NCBI GenBank assembly: GCA_039933315.1
Contig: JBDTOI010000143.1
Span: 1 to 10,334 of the forward strand
From: DASXRU01 sp039933315
GTDB lineage: Bacteria; Acidobacteriota; Blastocatellia; Pyrinomonadales; Pyrinomonadaceae
Reading direction: 5' to 3'
Length of the DNA: 10,334 nucleotides
Both the position numbers and the translations under genes were made by a program. The notes beneath the pieces are model-generated. The model ran no database searches and had not been told where the DNA came from. It worked only from the letters and a program-made list of their open reading frames with translations. Below are positions 1 to 7,082 of this stretch, one piece after another; positions within the stretch are counted from its first letter, which is position 1; the number at the start of each line of letters is the position of its first letter.

Positions 1-519
1 GCGCGCGCCGGTTGCCGCGTCACAGTAGTGCCTGCGTCAACCAGTGCTGCCGAGGTATTGGCACTGACTCCCGACGGCATCTTTCTTTCAAACGGGCCGG
101 GCGATCCGGCGTCGATGACAAAGGAGGTCGAAGAGGTGCGACTCATCGCGCAGTCCCGCACGCCCACGTTCGGCATCTGTTTTGGCCATCAGTTGCTGGG
201 GCGCGCCCTGGGCGGCAACACTTTCAAGCTGGTCTTCGGTCATCGCGGCGGGAACCAGCCAGTGAAAGACCTGCAGGAAGGCGGCGTCGAGATCACTTCG
301 CACAATCACGGGTTTGCGATTCAGCCGGGCAGCCTTCCACCTGAGGTTGAGGTGACCCATATCAACCTCAACGACCAGTGCGTCGAAGGCATGCGCCATC
401 GTTCACTGCCCATCATCTCAGTGCAGTACCATCCTGAAGCCGCCCCCGGTCCTCACGATGCAGCGCATCACTTCCAACGCTTCATTAAATTGATGATCCA
501 GGCAGAAGCCCGACCGTAA
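1..519 (+). CDS. carA: Carbamoyl-phosphate synthase small subunit, C-terminal part (5' end outside window)
   Basis: This is the class I glutamine amidotransferase half of CarA. It hydrolyses glutamine and channels ammonia to the CarB subunit to make carbamoyl phosphate for pyrimidine and arginine synthesis in the cytoplasm. The frame is open from base 1 and gives 172 residues. It begins in the region matching GCR-TIVPA of E. coli CarA and continues with LSNGPGDPA. The nucleophile elbow GICFGHQ puts the catalytic Cys at codon 60 (178-180). The motifs FGHRGGNQPVKD and NHGFA follow. YHPEAAPGPHDA carries the His (430-432) and Glu (436-438) of the triad, with the same spacing as E. coli H353/E355. 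The C-terminus is full length for the family. It is the only plus-strand protein gene here, it converges on the AI-2E gene, and carB is not adjacent downstream. The glutaminase function looks intact. The N-terminal CPSase domain cannot be seen. Confidence 0.96.
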   Translation, partial: ARAGCRVTVVPASTSAAEVLALTPDGIFLSNGPGDPASMTKEVEEVRLIAQSRTPTFGICFGHQLLGRALGGNTFKLVFGHRGGNQPVKDLQEGGVEITSHNHGFAIQPGSLPPEVEVTHINLNDQCVEGMRHRSLPIISVQYHPEAAPGPHDAAHHFQRFIKLMIQAEARP

Positions 520-535
520 GGGAGGGCTCCGAACC

Positions 536-650
536 AGAAGTCAGAAGTCAGAAGTCAGAGATCAGAGGTCGGAGGTCAAGGCAGGTCGGAAGTCACGTTC
601 TGTCGTGAACTTCTGATGTCTGACTTCTGACCTCCGACCTCCGACTTCCG
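536..650. repeat. Heptad-period repeat array with inverted repeat at a convergent gene junction
   Basis: The left side (536-594) is a run of about 7-bp units of the form RGARGTC: three AGAAGTC copies, then AGAGATC, AGAGGTC, GGAGGTC and, after an irregular unit, GGAAGTC. The right side (610-650) holds the same units on the opposite strand. The two arms pair best as 547-568 with 610-631 (20 of 22 bases complementary, 41-nt spacer), but several registers are possible. It fills almost all of the gap between the carA stop (519) and the AI-2E stop (651), so a role as a two-way transcription stop is plausible. There is no T-run, so a classical intrinsic terminator is not supported. No coding potential is seen in 520-650. 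Confidence 0.8.
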
Positions 651-1949
651 CTATTCCGCCGGCATCTTTAATTCGCCAGTCGTCAGGTCGGGGCGCGCCC
701 GCGCCATTTCTTCAGGAGTGGTGGTGGGAGATAGATCAGGTTCGTCAGGCGCAGTAGTGCCTGGGAAGTCAGGAAGAAGCTGGGCCACAGTCTGTTCCCC
801 GGGCTGCAAAAGATCTGCTACCAGGCCCTCGCTGCCGCGATGCTCCAGCCAGTGACGGTAACTTACGGTTAACAGCGCAATCACTGGAATCGCGAGAAAG
901 ATTCCCGCCACGCCCGCCAACTCAGCACCGCAAAGGATCGAGAGAATTACGGCCATCGGGTGAAGATGTATTCCCTGTCCAATCAGGCGCGGGTAGATCA
1001 CGTAATCCTGCGCGATTCGCAGTACTCCCAGGAAAAGCCCCACCATCAACGCCGTACCCAGGCCGCCATTCAGCAGCGCCAGCATTATCGCGATCAACGC
1101 AATCAAAAGCGGGCCGACCAGGGGTACAAACTCCAGCAACCCGGCCATGACTCCGAGCACAAACGCGTTCGGTAACCCCAGTAAGGCAAACGCTACCCCG
1201 CAGATCACTCCTATCAACAGAGAAGCTATTAGCTGGGCGCGAACATAGGCGGCCAGGGTGCTGTTCACGTCCTGGAAAAACTCATCGCCGCGCCAGCGCC
1301 AACGGCCGCGGGGCAACATCTGCAGTGCTGATCGGCGAAAACTCTCGGCGTCCTTTAAAAGAAAGAAACTGAAGATGGGAATGAGGACCAACCAGGGGAT
1401 GAACTCAAGCGCCCATGTCACCATGTGAGTGGCGACGACGCTTACTGATTCGGCCAGCTTCTCCGCTACCTTCGGAACGTTGCTGTTAATGACCTCGATG
1501 ACATTGGGCGGTACGTTCCGTTGCCGCAGATATTCATTCAGCGTCTCGATGCTGCCGCCGACGTTTTTCGAGTATGACCGCGCCATCTCGGCAAACTCGG
1601 GAAACTGGGCACCAAGACGCGGTACCAGCAGGTAAATGCCCAAACCGACTACGGAAAAGATCACTATGTAAACGAGGCCGATGGCCACGCCGCGAGGTAT
1701 CGTTCGCTTTCGTCCCCCGATGTTAAAGGGACGATGCACGAACTCAACCAGGGGAGCTACGAGGTAAGCGAAAAAAATTGAGAGAACGATGAGGAGGATT
1801 ACGGCAGTTAGTTTGTAGACGATCCAGAGAGTGGCAGCCAACCCCAGAATGATCATCAGTACCCGCAGGACGGTACGCGTTTGCGACCACGCGGGCGCAG
1901 CAGCCAGGGCGGCCGCCTCCGCCACTTCTTTTTCACGGCGATCGCTCAA
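651..1949 (-). CDS. AI-2E/PerM family membrane transporter-like protein, TTG start
   Basis: This is a polytopic inner-membrane protein of 432 residues in the AI-2E family (UPF0118; relatives PerM, YdiK, TqsA). Hydrophobic segments are near residues 27-45, 46-66, 87-109, 178-198, 238-258, 263-292, 298-318 and 333-363. A soluble amphipathic stretch (about 112-170) lies between the third and fourth segments, as is usual for the family. The motifs LLEFVPLVGPL (271-281) and Q-DYVIYPRLIG (314-324) are typical. The last ~60 residues (372-432) form a Pro/Thr/acidic tail, probably cytoplasmic and disordered. The start is TTG at 1947-1949, with AAGG seven bases upstream. It overlaps the TGA of the PilZ gene by four bases (TTGA), so translational coupling is likely. 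The family name comes from TqsA and autoinducer-2; other members are linked to Na+/H+ antiport or have unknown substrates. I see nothing that fixes the substrate here. Confidence 0.9.
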   Translation of the reverse strand: MSDRREKEVAEAAALAAAPAWSQTRTVLRVLMIILGLAATLWIVYKLTAVILLIVLSIFFAYLVAPLVEFVHRPFNIGGRKRTIPRGVAIGLVYIVIFSVVGLGIYLLVPRLGAQFPEFAEMARSYSKNVGGSIETLNEYLRQRNVPPNVIEVINSNVPKVAEKLAESVSVVATHMVTWALEFIPWLVLIPIFSFFLLKDAESFRRSALQMLPRGRWRWRGDEFFQDVNSTLAAYVRAQLIASLLIGVICGVAFALLGLPNAFVLGVMAGLLEFVPLVGPLLIALIAIMLALLNGGLGTALMVGLFLGVLRIAQDYVIYPRLIGQGIHLHPMAVILSILCGAELAGVAGIFLAIPVIALLTVSYRHWLEHRGSEGLVADLLQPGEQTVAQLLPDFPGTTAPDEPDLSPTTTPEEMARARPDLTTGELKMPAE

Positions 1950-2314
1950 GGCAGGGCCTTTCCATGCAATCGCCTGATCAGGTCATTGACGTCCTGCTGT
2001 TCCGCGGCGGACAGCTTCGTGAACTCAACCCCGAACGTGTCTTCAGTGCCGTGATGGACCACCTCTCCCCGAAGCGATAAGGCGTCTTCGGCGTCCATCA
2101 AAAGGAGACCGAGACGATCTCCCACGCGAACATTCGGACAGGCCGGCAGGTTGCGAACGCGCAAGCCACCGACGCTGATATCGCCCGGTTCGCCGAGCCC
2201 TATGGACTCGCCCTGGCTTTCATCTTCGACCGCCAGCGTTAGTCGTGAGATAACGAAAAAGCGCGGATACTTGCGTCTCTCACTAAATGAAGGAGCGGGG
2301 GATCTATCGAGCAT
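1946..2314 (-). CDS. PilZ domain protein (probable c-di-GMP receptor)
   Basis: This is a 122-residue, single-domain cytoplasmic protein. Both PilZ nucleotide-contact motifs are present: RxxxR as R14-K-Y-P-R18 near the N-terminus, and DxSxxG as D45-I-S47-V-G-G50. The family's beta-barrel pattern follows (VRVGDRLGLLL, then a second barrel strand around LRGEVVHHG and FGVEFTKLS). The C-terminal helix EQQDVNDLIRRLHG (105-118) is usual. With both motifs intact, binding of cyclic di-GMP is likely, but this is family knowledge and not shown here. The ATG at 2312-2314 is preceded by AAAGGAG about ten bases upstream. It is the middle gene of the operon: 26 bp after the PilZ-like gene and overlapping the AI-2E gene by 4 bp. 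There is no output domain, so it presumably acts by binding a partner, perhaps the coupled membrane protein. Confidence 0.9.
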   Translation of the reverse strand: MLDRSPAPSFSERRKYPRFFVISRLTLAVEDESQGESIGLGEPGDISVGGLRVRNLPACPNVRVGDRLGLLLMDAEDALSLRGEVVHHGTEDTFGVEFTKLSAAEQQDVNDLIRRLHGKALP

Positions 2315-2340
2315 GCTTCGAAGTCTCCTTTCGAGTTGCG

Positions 2341-2745
2341 TTAATGGGTGAAATCGTCATCGTCGTCGTCGTCATCTCCCCCCTCGGTTGCCGGGGCGGA
2401 AAGTTGCGGAGCGGCCGGCTCCCAGACCAGGCCACGCCACTCGTCGGTAGCATCAAGCAATTGCAGCGCAGCCAGCGGATGCCCGGGGTTGCGCTCGATC
2501 CGGAGGACTTCGGCGACAACTTGCAGCTTGTCCCCGGTTTCGCCCAGTACCAGCAAGTGCACACGGCTGCCCACGTCAGGCAGGCCCTGCGGGAGGTGGA
2601 CCAGCGCTCCTTGCGGACCGATGTTCTCGGTTTCTCCTTCGGCCACGACGTGCGCGCCGTCCTTGGTATCCCACTCAGCCCGGATGCCAACGGCGGCGAG
2701 GTACCGTGGTCCGGTTCGAGTATCAGTAGTTATAGGTCGGGGCAT
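2341..2745 (-). CDS. Divergent PilZ-like protein with poly-aspartate tail
   Basis: This 134-residue soluble protein is first in the operon. Its barrel pattern resembles PilZ: ETENIGPQGALVHLP, then VGSRVHLLVLGE, LQVVAEVLRIER and LAALQLL. An RxxxR is present as R10-T-G-P-R14. The second motif is degenerate: N41-I-G43-P-Q-G46 stands where DxSxxG is expected, so c-di-GMP binding is doubtful. After the barrel come a Pro/Ala linker (109-120) and eight consecutive Asp (124-131), ending DFTH. The Asp run is encoded by GAT/GAC repeats at about 2353-2376. The ATG at 2743-2745 has AGGAG seven bases upstream, which supports this start. The codon pattern and spacing to the next gene indicate a real gene. 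The fold is inferred from pattern and could be another small beta-barrel. Confidence 0.75.
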   Translation of the reverse strand: MPRPITTDTRTGPRYLAAVGIRAEWDTKDGAHVVAEGETENIGPQGALVHLPQGLPDVGSRVHLLVLGETGDKLQVVAEVLRIERNPGHPLAALQLLDATDEWRGLVWEPAAPQLSAPATEGGDDDDDDDDFTH

Positions 2746-2841
2746 TCTTCATCTCCTAATTGCTAAAGCCAGTAAAGTACCCGTGGGGTCAGGGGCGTAT
2801 GATATACGGAAACGAGTAATTAGCGCAGAGTTTTTGGGATA

Positions 2842-2905
2842 GTGGCACAGACTTCAGTCTGTGATGAGGGGAGGAGTAGTAATCACAGACTGAAGTCTGT
2901 GCCAC
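2842..2905. repeat. REP-like perfect 24-bp inverted repeat
   Basis: The left arm 2842-2865 and right arm 2882-2905 are perfect reverse complements (24/24) around a 16-nt purine-rich spacer (GAGGGGAGGAGTAGTA). Each arm is itself nearly palindromic, with CACAGACT and AGTCTGTG around a 2-nt centre. It lies between the acs stop and the PilZ-like gene. On either strand it could form a long hairpin or a cruciform. No T-run follows, so a terminator role is not established. This layout is typical of dispersed REP/BIME-type elements. Confidence 0.9.
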
Positions 2906-3066
2906 TTCGAAGGCTATTCTTTGGCTCGTAACTTCTTCCGGTACGGAAAAATCTTTCCTTTAGTGTGTGATGAGGGGAGGAGTAGCAATCACAGACTGAA
3001 GTCTGTGCCACTTCACTCCTCTTCGGCTCTAAGTTTCTCCAGTACGGAAAAATCTTCCAGCGTGGT
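2860..3066. repeat. Diverged ~106-bp tandem duplication carrying an acs 3'-end copy
   Basis: The stretch beginning TGTGATGAGGGGAGGAGTAG occurs at 2860 and again at 2966, an offset of 106 bp. Both copies continue with an identical 24-bp repeat arm (2882-2905 and 2988-3011). Each is then followed by acs-tail sequence. The real acs end lies at 3012-3060. A decayed version lies at 2906-2962, including an exact 15-nt match (2941-2955 with 3042-3056). The copy outside the gene has indels and lies beyond the acs stop, so it is a relic. The second repeat element lacks most of its left arm. The outer boundary near 3066 is approximate. Confidence 0.8.
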
Positions 3067-4962
3067 GGTGTCGCCGGCCACGCTGCCGCTGGTGGCCAGT
3101 TCGCGTAAGAGGCGGCGCATGATTTTGCCGGAGCGGGTCTTGGGCAGCATGTCGCTGAAACGAATCTCGTCGGGCCGCGCCAGCGCGCCAATTTCCCTGG
3201 CCACGTGCTGGCGCAACTCCTCCTTCAGATCGTTGGAAGTGACGCGACCGCCTTCGACGGTAACGAAGGCGACTATGGCCGATCCCTTCAAGTCATCCGG
3301 CCGGGCCACTACCGCGGCTTCGGCGACCGCCGCGTGTGAAACCAGGGCGCTCTCGATCTCCGCCGTGCCCAGCCGGTGGCCGCTGACGTTGATAACGTCA
3401 TCTATCCTCCCCATGATCCAGAAATACCCATCCGAGTCGCGCCGCGCACCGTCGCCGGCAAAGTAGATTCCTTCTATCTGCGACCAGTACTGATCGCGAT
3501 AACGCTCATCATCTCCCCAGATTGTGCGCAGCATCGAGGGCCAGGGACGTTTGATTACCAGGTAGCCGCCTTCATTGGCGCCGACGGGCTTGCCCTCGCG
3601 CGTCATCACGTCCATTTCAATTCCGGGAAAGGGTTTGGTGGCGGATCCGGGCTTGGTGGGAGTGGCTCCGGGCAAAGGCGCAATCATGATGGCGCCTGTT
3701 TCTGTTTGCCACCACGTGTCCACGATGGGACAGGCGCCCTTGCCGATTATCTTGTGGTACCACATCCACGCTTCGGGATTAATCGGCTCGCCCACTGTGC
3801 CCAGCAAACGCAAACTCGACAGGTCGTGCTTTAGCGGCCATTGCTCGCCCCACTTGATAAACGCCCGGATCGCCGTTGGCGCCGTGTAAAAAATATTGAC
3901 GCGGTTGTGCTCAATGATTTGCCAGAAGCGATCGGGCTCGGGATGATTCGGGGCGCCTTCATACATGAAGGAGGTTGCGCCATTTGAAAGGGGCCCATAG
4001 ACAACGTAGCTATGGCCCGTCACCCAGCCGATGTCGGCGGTGCACCAGTAGGTATCCTGATCTTTGATGTCGAAGATCCATTTGGTGGTCAGATGCGATT
4101 GCAATAAATAGCCGGCAGTCGTATGCAGAATCCCTTTGGGTTTGCCGGTGGTGCCGGACGTGTAAAGAATGAAGAGCGGGTGCTCGCTATCCAACTCTTC
4201 CGCGGGGCACTCTGTAGCGGCATGTTCCATCATTTCGTGCCACCAGTGATCGCGCCCGCTTTCCATGTGGACCTGGGAGCCGGAACGTCGCACCACCACG
4301 CAAGAGGTGACGGAAGGAGTCTCCTTCAGCGCCTCATCAACGGCGCCTTTCAACTTAACTTCATTGCCGCGCCGCCATCCGCCATCCGCCGTGACGACGA
4401 CTTTGCAACTCGCGTCGTTAATCCGGTCAATCAATGCAGTGCTGGAAAAGCCGCCAAAGATGACTGAGTGGGTGGCGCCGATGCGGGCGCAGGCCAGCAT
4501 CGCGATCGCCAGCTCAGGAATCAGCGGCATGTATAAAGCCACGCGGTCTCCTGGTTTAACTCCCAGTCCTTTCAGAACATTGGCAAAGCGACAGACTTCT
4601 GTGTGCAGTTGCTGGTAAGTAAGCGTGCGCTGATCACCTGGTTCCCCTTCCCAGATGATGGCGGCTTTGTTGCGCCGCCAGGTCTGCAGGTGACGATCGA
4701 GGCAGTTGTAGGAGATGTTGATCTTGCCGCCGGCGAACCATTGCGCATGCGGCGGATTCCAGTTCAAAACGGTGTCCCAGCGCTTGAACCAGTGCAGCTC
4801 TTCCGCCATGCGCGCCCAGAAGCCTTCCGGATCAGCAGCTGCCTCAGATCGCAGCCGCTCGAGTTCTTCCATTGAGCCGATGTGAGCTTGCGCGGCAAAA
4901 TCCGGAGGCGGAGGAAACACCCGCTCCTCGTGCATCACCGATTCAATATTTGTTGTCGACAT
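3013..4962 (-). CDS. acs: Acetyl-CoA synthetase (AMP-forming)
   Basis: It activates acetate to acetyl-CoA through acetyl-AMP, using ATP and CoA, in the cytoplasm. It is 649 residues long, close to the 652 of E. coli Acs. The N-terminal ACS cap (about 30-90, with WF-GGKINISYNCLDRH) is followed by the AMP-binding core. The P-loop-like motif YTSGTTGKPKG is at 267-277, YTAPTAIRAF at 359-368, and DTWWQTETG at 415-423. W418 is the tryptophan that restricts the acyl pocket to acetate. The hinge/A8 region GRIDDVINVSGHR spans 518-530. The catalytic lysine is K613 in PKTRSGKIMRR, the site usually controlled by acetylation. The ATG at 4960-4962 has a weak AGGA about 14 bases upstream; an internal ATG ten codons in has no better site. 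The 3' end abuts a repeat arm and has a decayed copy outside the gene. It appears monocistronic. I find no convincing promoter. Confidence 0.97.
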   Translation of the reverse strand: MSTTNIESVMHEERVFPPPPDFAAQAHIGSMEELERLRSEAAADPEGFWARMAEELHWFKRWDTVLNWNPPHAQWFAGGKINISYNCLDRHLQTWRRNKAAIIWEGEPGDQRTLTYQQLHTEVCRFANVLKGLGVKPGDRVALYMPLIPELAIAMLACARIGATHSVIFGGFSSTALIDRINDASCKVVVTADGGWRRGNEVKLKGAVDEALKETPSVTSCVVVRRSGSQVHMESGRDHWWHEMMEHAATECPAEELDSEHPLFILYTSGTTGKPKGILHTTAGYLLQSHLTTKWIFDIKDQDTYWCTADIGWVTGHSYVVYGPLSNGATSFMYEGAPNHPEPDRFWQIIEHNRVNIFYTAPTAIRAFIKWGEQWPLKHDLSSLRLLGTVGEPINPEAWMWYHKIIGKGACPIVDTWWQTETGAIMIAPLPGATPTKPGSATKPFPGIEMDVMTREGKPVGANEGGYLVIKRPWPSMLRTIWGDDERYRDQYWSQIEGIYFAGDGARRDSDGYFWIMGRIDDVINVSGHRLGTAEIESALVSHAAVAEAAVVARPDDLKGSAIVAFVTVEGGRVTSNDLKEELRQHVAREIGALARPDEIRFSDMLPKTRSGKIMRRLLRELATSGSVAGDTTTLEDFSVLEKLRAEEE

Positions 4963-5045
4963 CCGCAGTCACACTTTCCTGGTCAATCCGATATTAGTTT
5001 CAGTCAAACCTGCTCTGCCGATTCAGCTTGACGAGATGGTTTTCA

Positions 5046-5090
5046 ATTTCAGATCTCAAATAATCTCAAATTTCAGATCTCAGATCTTAG
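5046..5090. repeat. Heptad array (ATYTCAR units) between the M28 peptidase and acs
   Basis: These are 7-bp units in tandem: ATTTCAG, ATCTCAA, an irregular 10-mer ATAATCTCAA, ATTTCAG, ATCTCAG and ATCTTAG. They occupy the 148-bp gap between the M28 stop (5111) and the acs start (4962). The rest of the gap shows no ORF and no clear promoter. The same unit, on the other strand, builds the array at 8466-8547. The function is unknown. Confidence 0.75.
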
Positions 5091-5110
5091 AAAAAGGTCC
5101 CTTGCAAAGC

Positions 5111-6772
5111 CTATCTGGTCCTGGGCGCCAGCTGCGCCGGAAGGGGTTTATCAACCTTCGGGCGCGTCGGCCGGTTCGCGATCTCCCACAGCATCATGTA
5201 AATCGTTTTTGTGATCTTTCCCATTTTCTCGTAATCAATCTTGTCCGCCGTATCACCGCGGCCATGATAGTCCTCGTGCACGCCGTCGAAGAAGAAGACG
5301 ATGGGAATTCCCTTGCGCGCATAGTTGACATGATCGCTGCGAAAGAAAAAGCGGTTAGGGTCAGCGGGATCGTCGTAGCGATAGTCGTAGCTGAGATTCA
5401 AGTACGATTTGTTCACCGCCTCGGTCAGGTCGCCCAGCTCAGTACTCATCATTTTTGCACCGATGACATAGACCTGATTCGGTCCTGACAAGTCCTTGTT
5501 CCGCGGGACGGTGTCGCCTTCTTTCTTGCTGCGCCCGATCATGTCGATGTTGAGCTGAGTCACGATACGGTCCAGCGGGATCGTAGGATTCTCGGTAAAG
5601 TAACGCGAGCCCCAAAGGCCTTTTTCCTCGCCGGCGTGCCACACGAAAAGCACTGAACGCTTTGGGCGAGCCCTGGCGTGGGCCAACGCCTCTGCCATGG
5701 CCAGCAGGGCGGTCGTTCCGGAACCGTCGTCGTCCGCGCCGTTGTAGATCGTGTCCCCATTCACCGCGGCGCCCATGCCGATGTGATCGTAATGAGCGCC
5801 CAGCGCGACGTACTCATTTTTGAGTTTTGGATCGCTGCCTTCGAACACTCCGACGACATTCTGCGTTTGTGTCTTGTCCTGTTTTACCGCGACCGTGAAG
5901 GTAACCTTCTTACCCGCGCTCAGTTCAAAGGGCTCGACTGCTTCGCCCGCGTTTCCCAGCGTCTGCAACGAGGCAGCCTCTTGCTTTTCTCCCTGAAATA
6001 GTGCGGTCGCCATTTTTGTCGATAGCCAGATTGCCGGTACCGTTGGTGCGGGTTGCGTTTGAAACTTTTCTACGACGACACCCGGACGACTGCCGGCACG
6101 CTGACGCGTCCGTTCCCAGTTTGTCAGCATCGCTGAATCAGGAATCGCCAGCACGCCCAGGGCGCCGTGGCGTTGCGCGTAAAGCAATGGCTTGGCCCAA
6201 TCTTCACCCTCCGTGCCCGTGAGATCGCCCTGACGGATTCCTTTGGGCAGGCCTTCACCAAAGACAACGACGATCTTGTCCTTAACATCGACTCCCTTGT
6301 ATGAATCAATGTTCTTCGCCTTGATCATCCAGCCATGGCCCACGTAGACCAGTGGCCCGCTGATTGTCGCGGGCACGGCGGTCGGCAGGAAGTCTTCGCC
6401 GAAAGCGAACTTCTGGCCGTTGATCTCTGCAGAGCTGCCGGCTGCGTCAAGTTGATCGCGGCGCAAGACAATTCGTTGCAGATAGGAACCGTCATCACCG
6501 GCGGGTTTGAACCCCCAGCGCGACAGGTTCATGGCGATGAATTTGGCGACCGTGTCCAACCCGCGCGAGGGCGTGTCACGACCCTCCATCTCGTCGGAAG
6601 CAATAAATGAAAGATAGTCTTTCAGCTGGGCCGTGCTAATCGTATCGGCGCCACGCGTTGTTGCAGTCGAGGCGTTGATCTTTATCTTGGCACTGCTGCT
6701 TTGAGCTAGCGTCGCCGGCAATGGTGTGGCCAGGACTGCCGCTAGTAGAGAAACATAAAAGAACTTTTTCAT
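5111..6772 (-). CDS. Secreted M28-family zinc aminopeptidase/peptidase with PA-like domain
   Basis: This is an exported metallopeptidase of 553 residues. The N-terminus MKKFFYVSLLAAVLATPLPA, ending near LAQ, is a signal peptide with likely cleavage around residue 24, so it acts in the periplasm or outside. A protease-associated-like insert spans about 130-260. The catalytic M28 domain spans about 300-535. Putative co-catalytic zinc ligands and catalytic residues are H327 (GAHYDHIG), one Asp of D347-D349 (NGADDDGSG), E382 as general base and E383 as ligand (GEEKGLWGS), D410 (NIDMIGRS) and H503 (DYHGRGDT). All expected positions are filled, so it should be active. Substrate preference cannot be read from the sequence. 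The ATG at 6770-6772 has a strong AGGAGG five bases upstream. It stands alone, flanked by a palindromic element upstream and a heptad array downstream. Confidence 0.94.
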   Translation of the reverse strand: MKKFFYVSLLAAVLATPLPATLAQSSSAKIKINASTATTRGADTISTAQLKDYLSFIASDEMEGRDTPSRGLDTVAKFIAMNLSRWGFKPAGDDGSYLQRIVLRRDQLDAAGSSAEINGQKFAFGEDFLPTAVPATISGPLVYVGHGWMIKAKNIDSYKGVDVKDKIVVVFGEGLPKGIRQGDLTGTEGEDWAKPLLYAQRHGALGVLAIPDSAMLTNWERTRQRAGSRPGVVVEKFQTQPAPTVPAIWLSTKMATALFQGEKQEAASLQTLGNAGEAVEPFELSAGKKVTFTVAVKQDKTQTQNVVGVFEGSDPKLKNEYVALGAHYDHIGMGAAVNGDTIYNGADDDGSGTTALLAMAEALAHARARPKRSVLFVWHAGEEKGLWGSRYFTENPTIPLDRIVTQLNIDMIGRSKKEGDTVPRNKDLSGPNQVYVIGAKMMSTELGDLTEAVNKSYLNLSYDYRYDDPADPNRFFFRSDHVNYARKGIPIVFFFDGVHEDYHGRGDTADKIDYEKMGKITKTIYMMLWEIANRPTRPKVDKPLPAQLAPRTR

Positions 6773-6814
6773 TTATTCCTCCTGATGGCTTGGACAAAAA
6801 GTCTGAGTTCCGTT

Positions 6815-7020
6815 CGCGCAGCGGACGAATGAAAGTAGCCCAGCACTTTAGTGCTGAGATCTCTTTAGATAAGTCCTCGTAGTCCGTGTACGGACGGCTG
6901 AATATTAATTCAACGCTGCCACTTAGAAATACTCAGCCGCCCGTTTCACGGGCTGAGTCTCCTGGCGCGACTGGTTCCCAGCACTCAAGTGCTGGGCTAC
7001 TTCCATTCGTCCGCTGCGCG
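6815..7020. repeat. Nested palindromic element (BIME/MITE-like)
   Basis: Terminal arms 6815-6858 and 6977-7020 are reverse complements over 44 bp with three mismatches (41/44). Nested inside is a second inverted pair, 6891-6906 with 6928-6943 (14/16), which extends less well outward. Several sub-segments are small hairpins by themselves: CAGCACT/AGTGCTG in each terminal arm, and CCCGT/ACGGG at 6940-6952. The hexamer GTTCCG lies just outside both ends (6807-6812 and 7025-7030). The element takes up most of the 310-bp gap between the pntB stop (7083) and the M28 start (6772). No ORF or clear promoter was seen in the remaining sequence. Confidence 0.85.
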
Positions 7021-7082
7021 GACTGTTCCGATTGCTGGTTGCGCAAAGCAGCTCCGGATAATTAAGTTGGAGAATCAATGTT

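Noticed and set aside
12..344. Alternative plus-strand frame over carA (110 codons)
   Set aside because: It overlaps the conserved CarA frame, is Arg-rich and has no recognisable domain; it is a shadow frame of GC-rich coding DNA.
651..1949. Quorum-sensing role from the AI-2E family name
   Set aside because: The family name reflects one member. No luxS or autoinducer gene is in the window, and the sequence does not identify the substrate.
2746..2841. Promoter for the PilZ operon (TATCAT/TATATC around 2800-2812)
   Set aside because: The AT-rich -10-like sequence has no acceptable -35 at proper spacing, so I do not report it as a feature.
2287..2842. Plus-strand frames of 159 and 164 codons opposite the PilZ-like gene
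   Set aside because: They run antisense to a gene with a good ribosome site and recognisable barrel pattern. Their products are low complexity (Ser runs from the GAY repeat) or featureless.
2842..3011. Possible CRISPR array from the repeated 24-bp arm
   Set aside because: The arm occurs in inverted and direct orientation with one duplicated acs fragment between copies. There are no regularly sized unique spacers and no cas genes.
5091..5110. Terminator after the M28 gene from the run of A/T near 5090-5100
   Set aside because: The T-run on the minus strand is not preceded by a stable stem; only the heptad array adjoins it.
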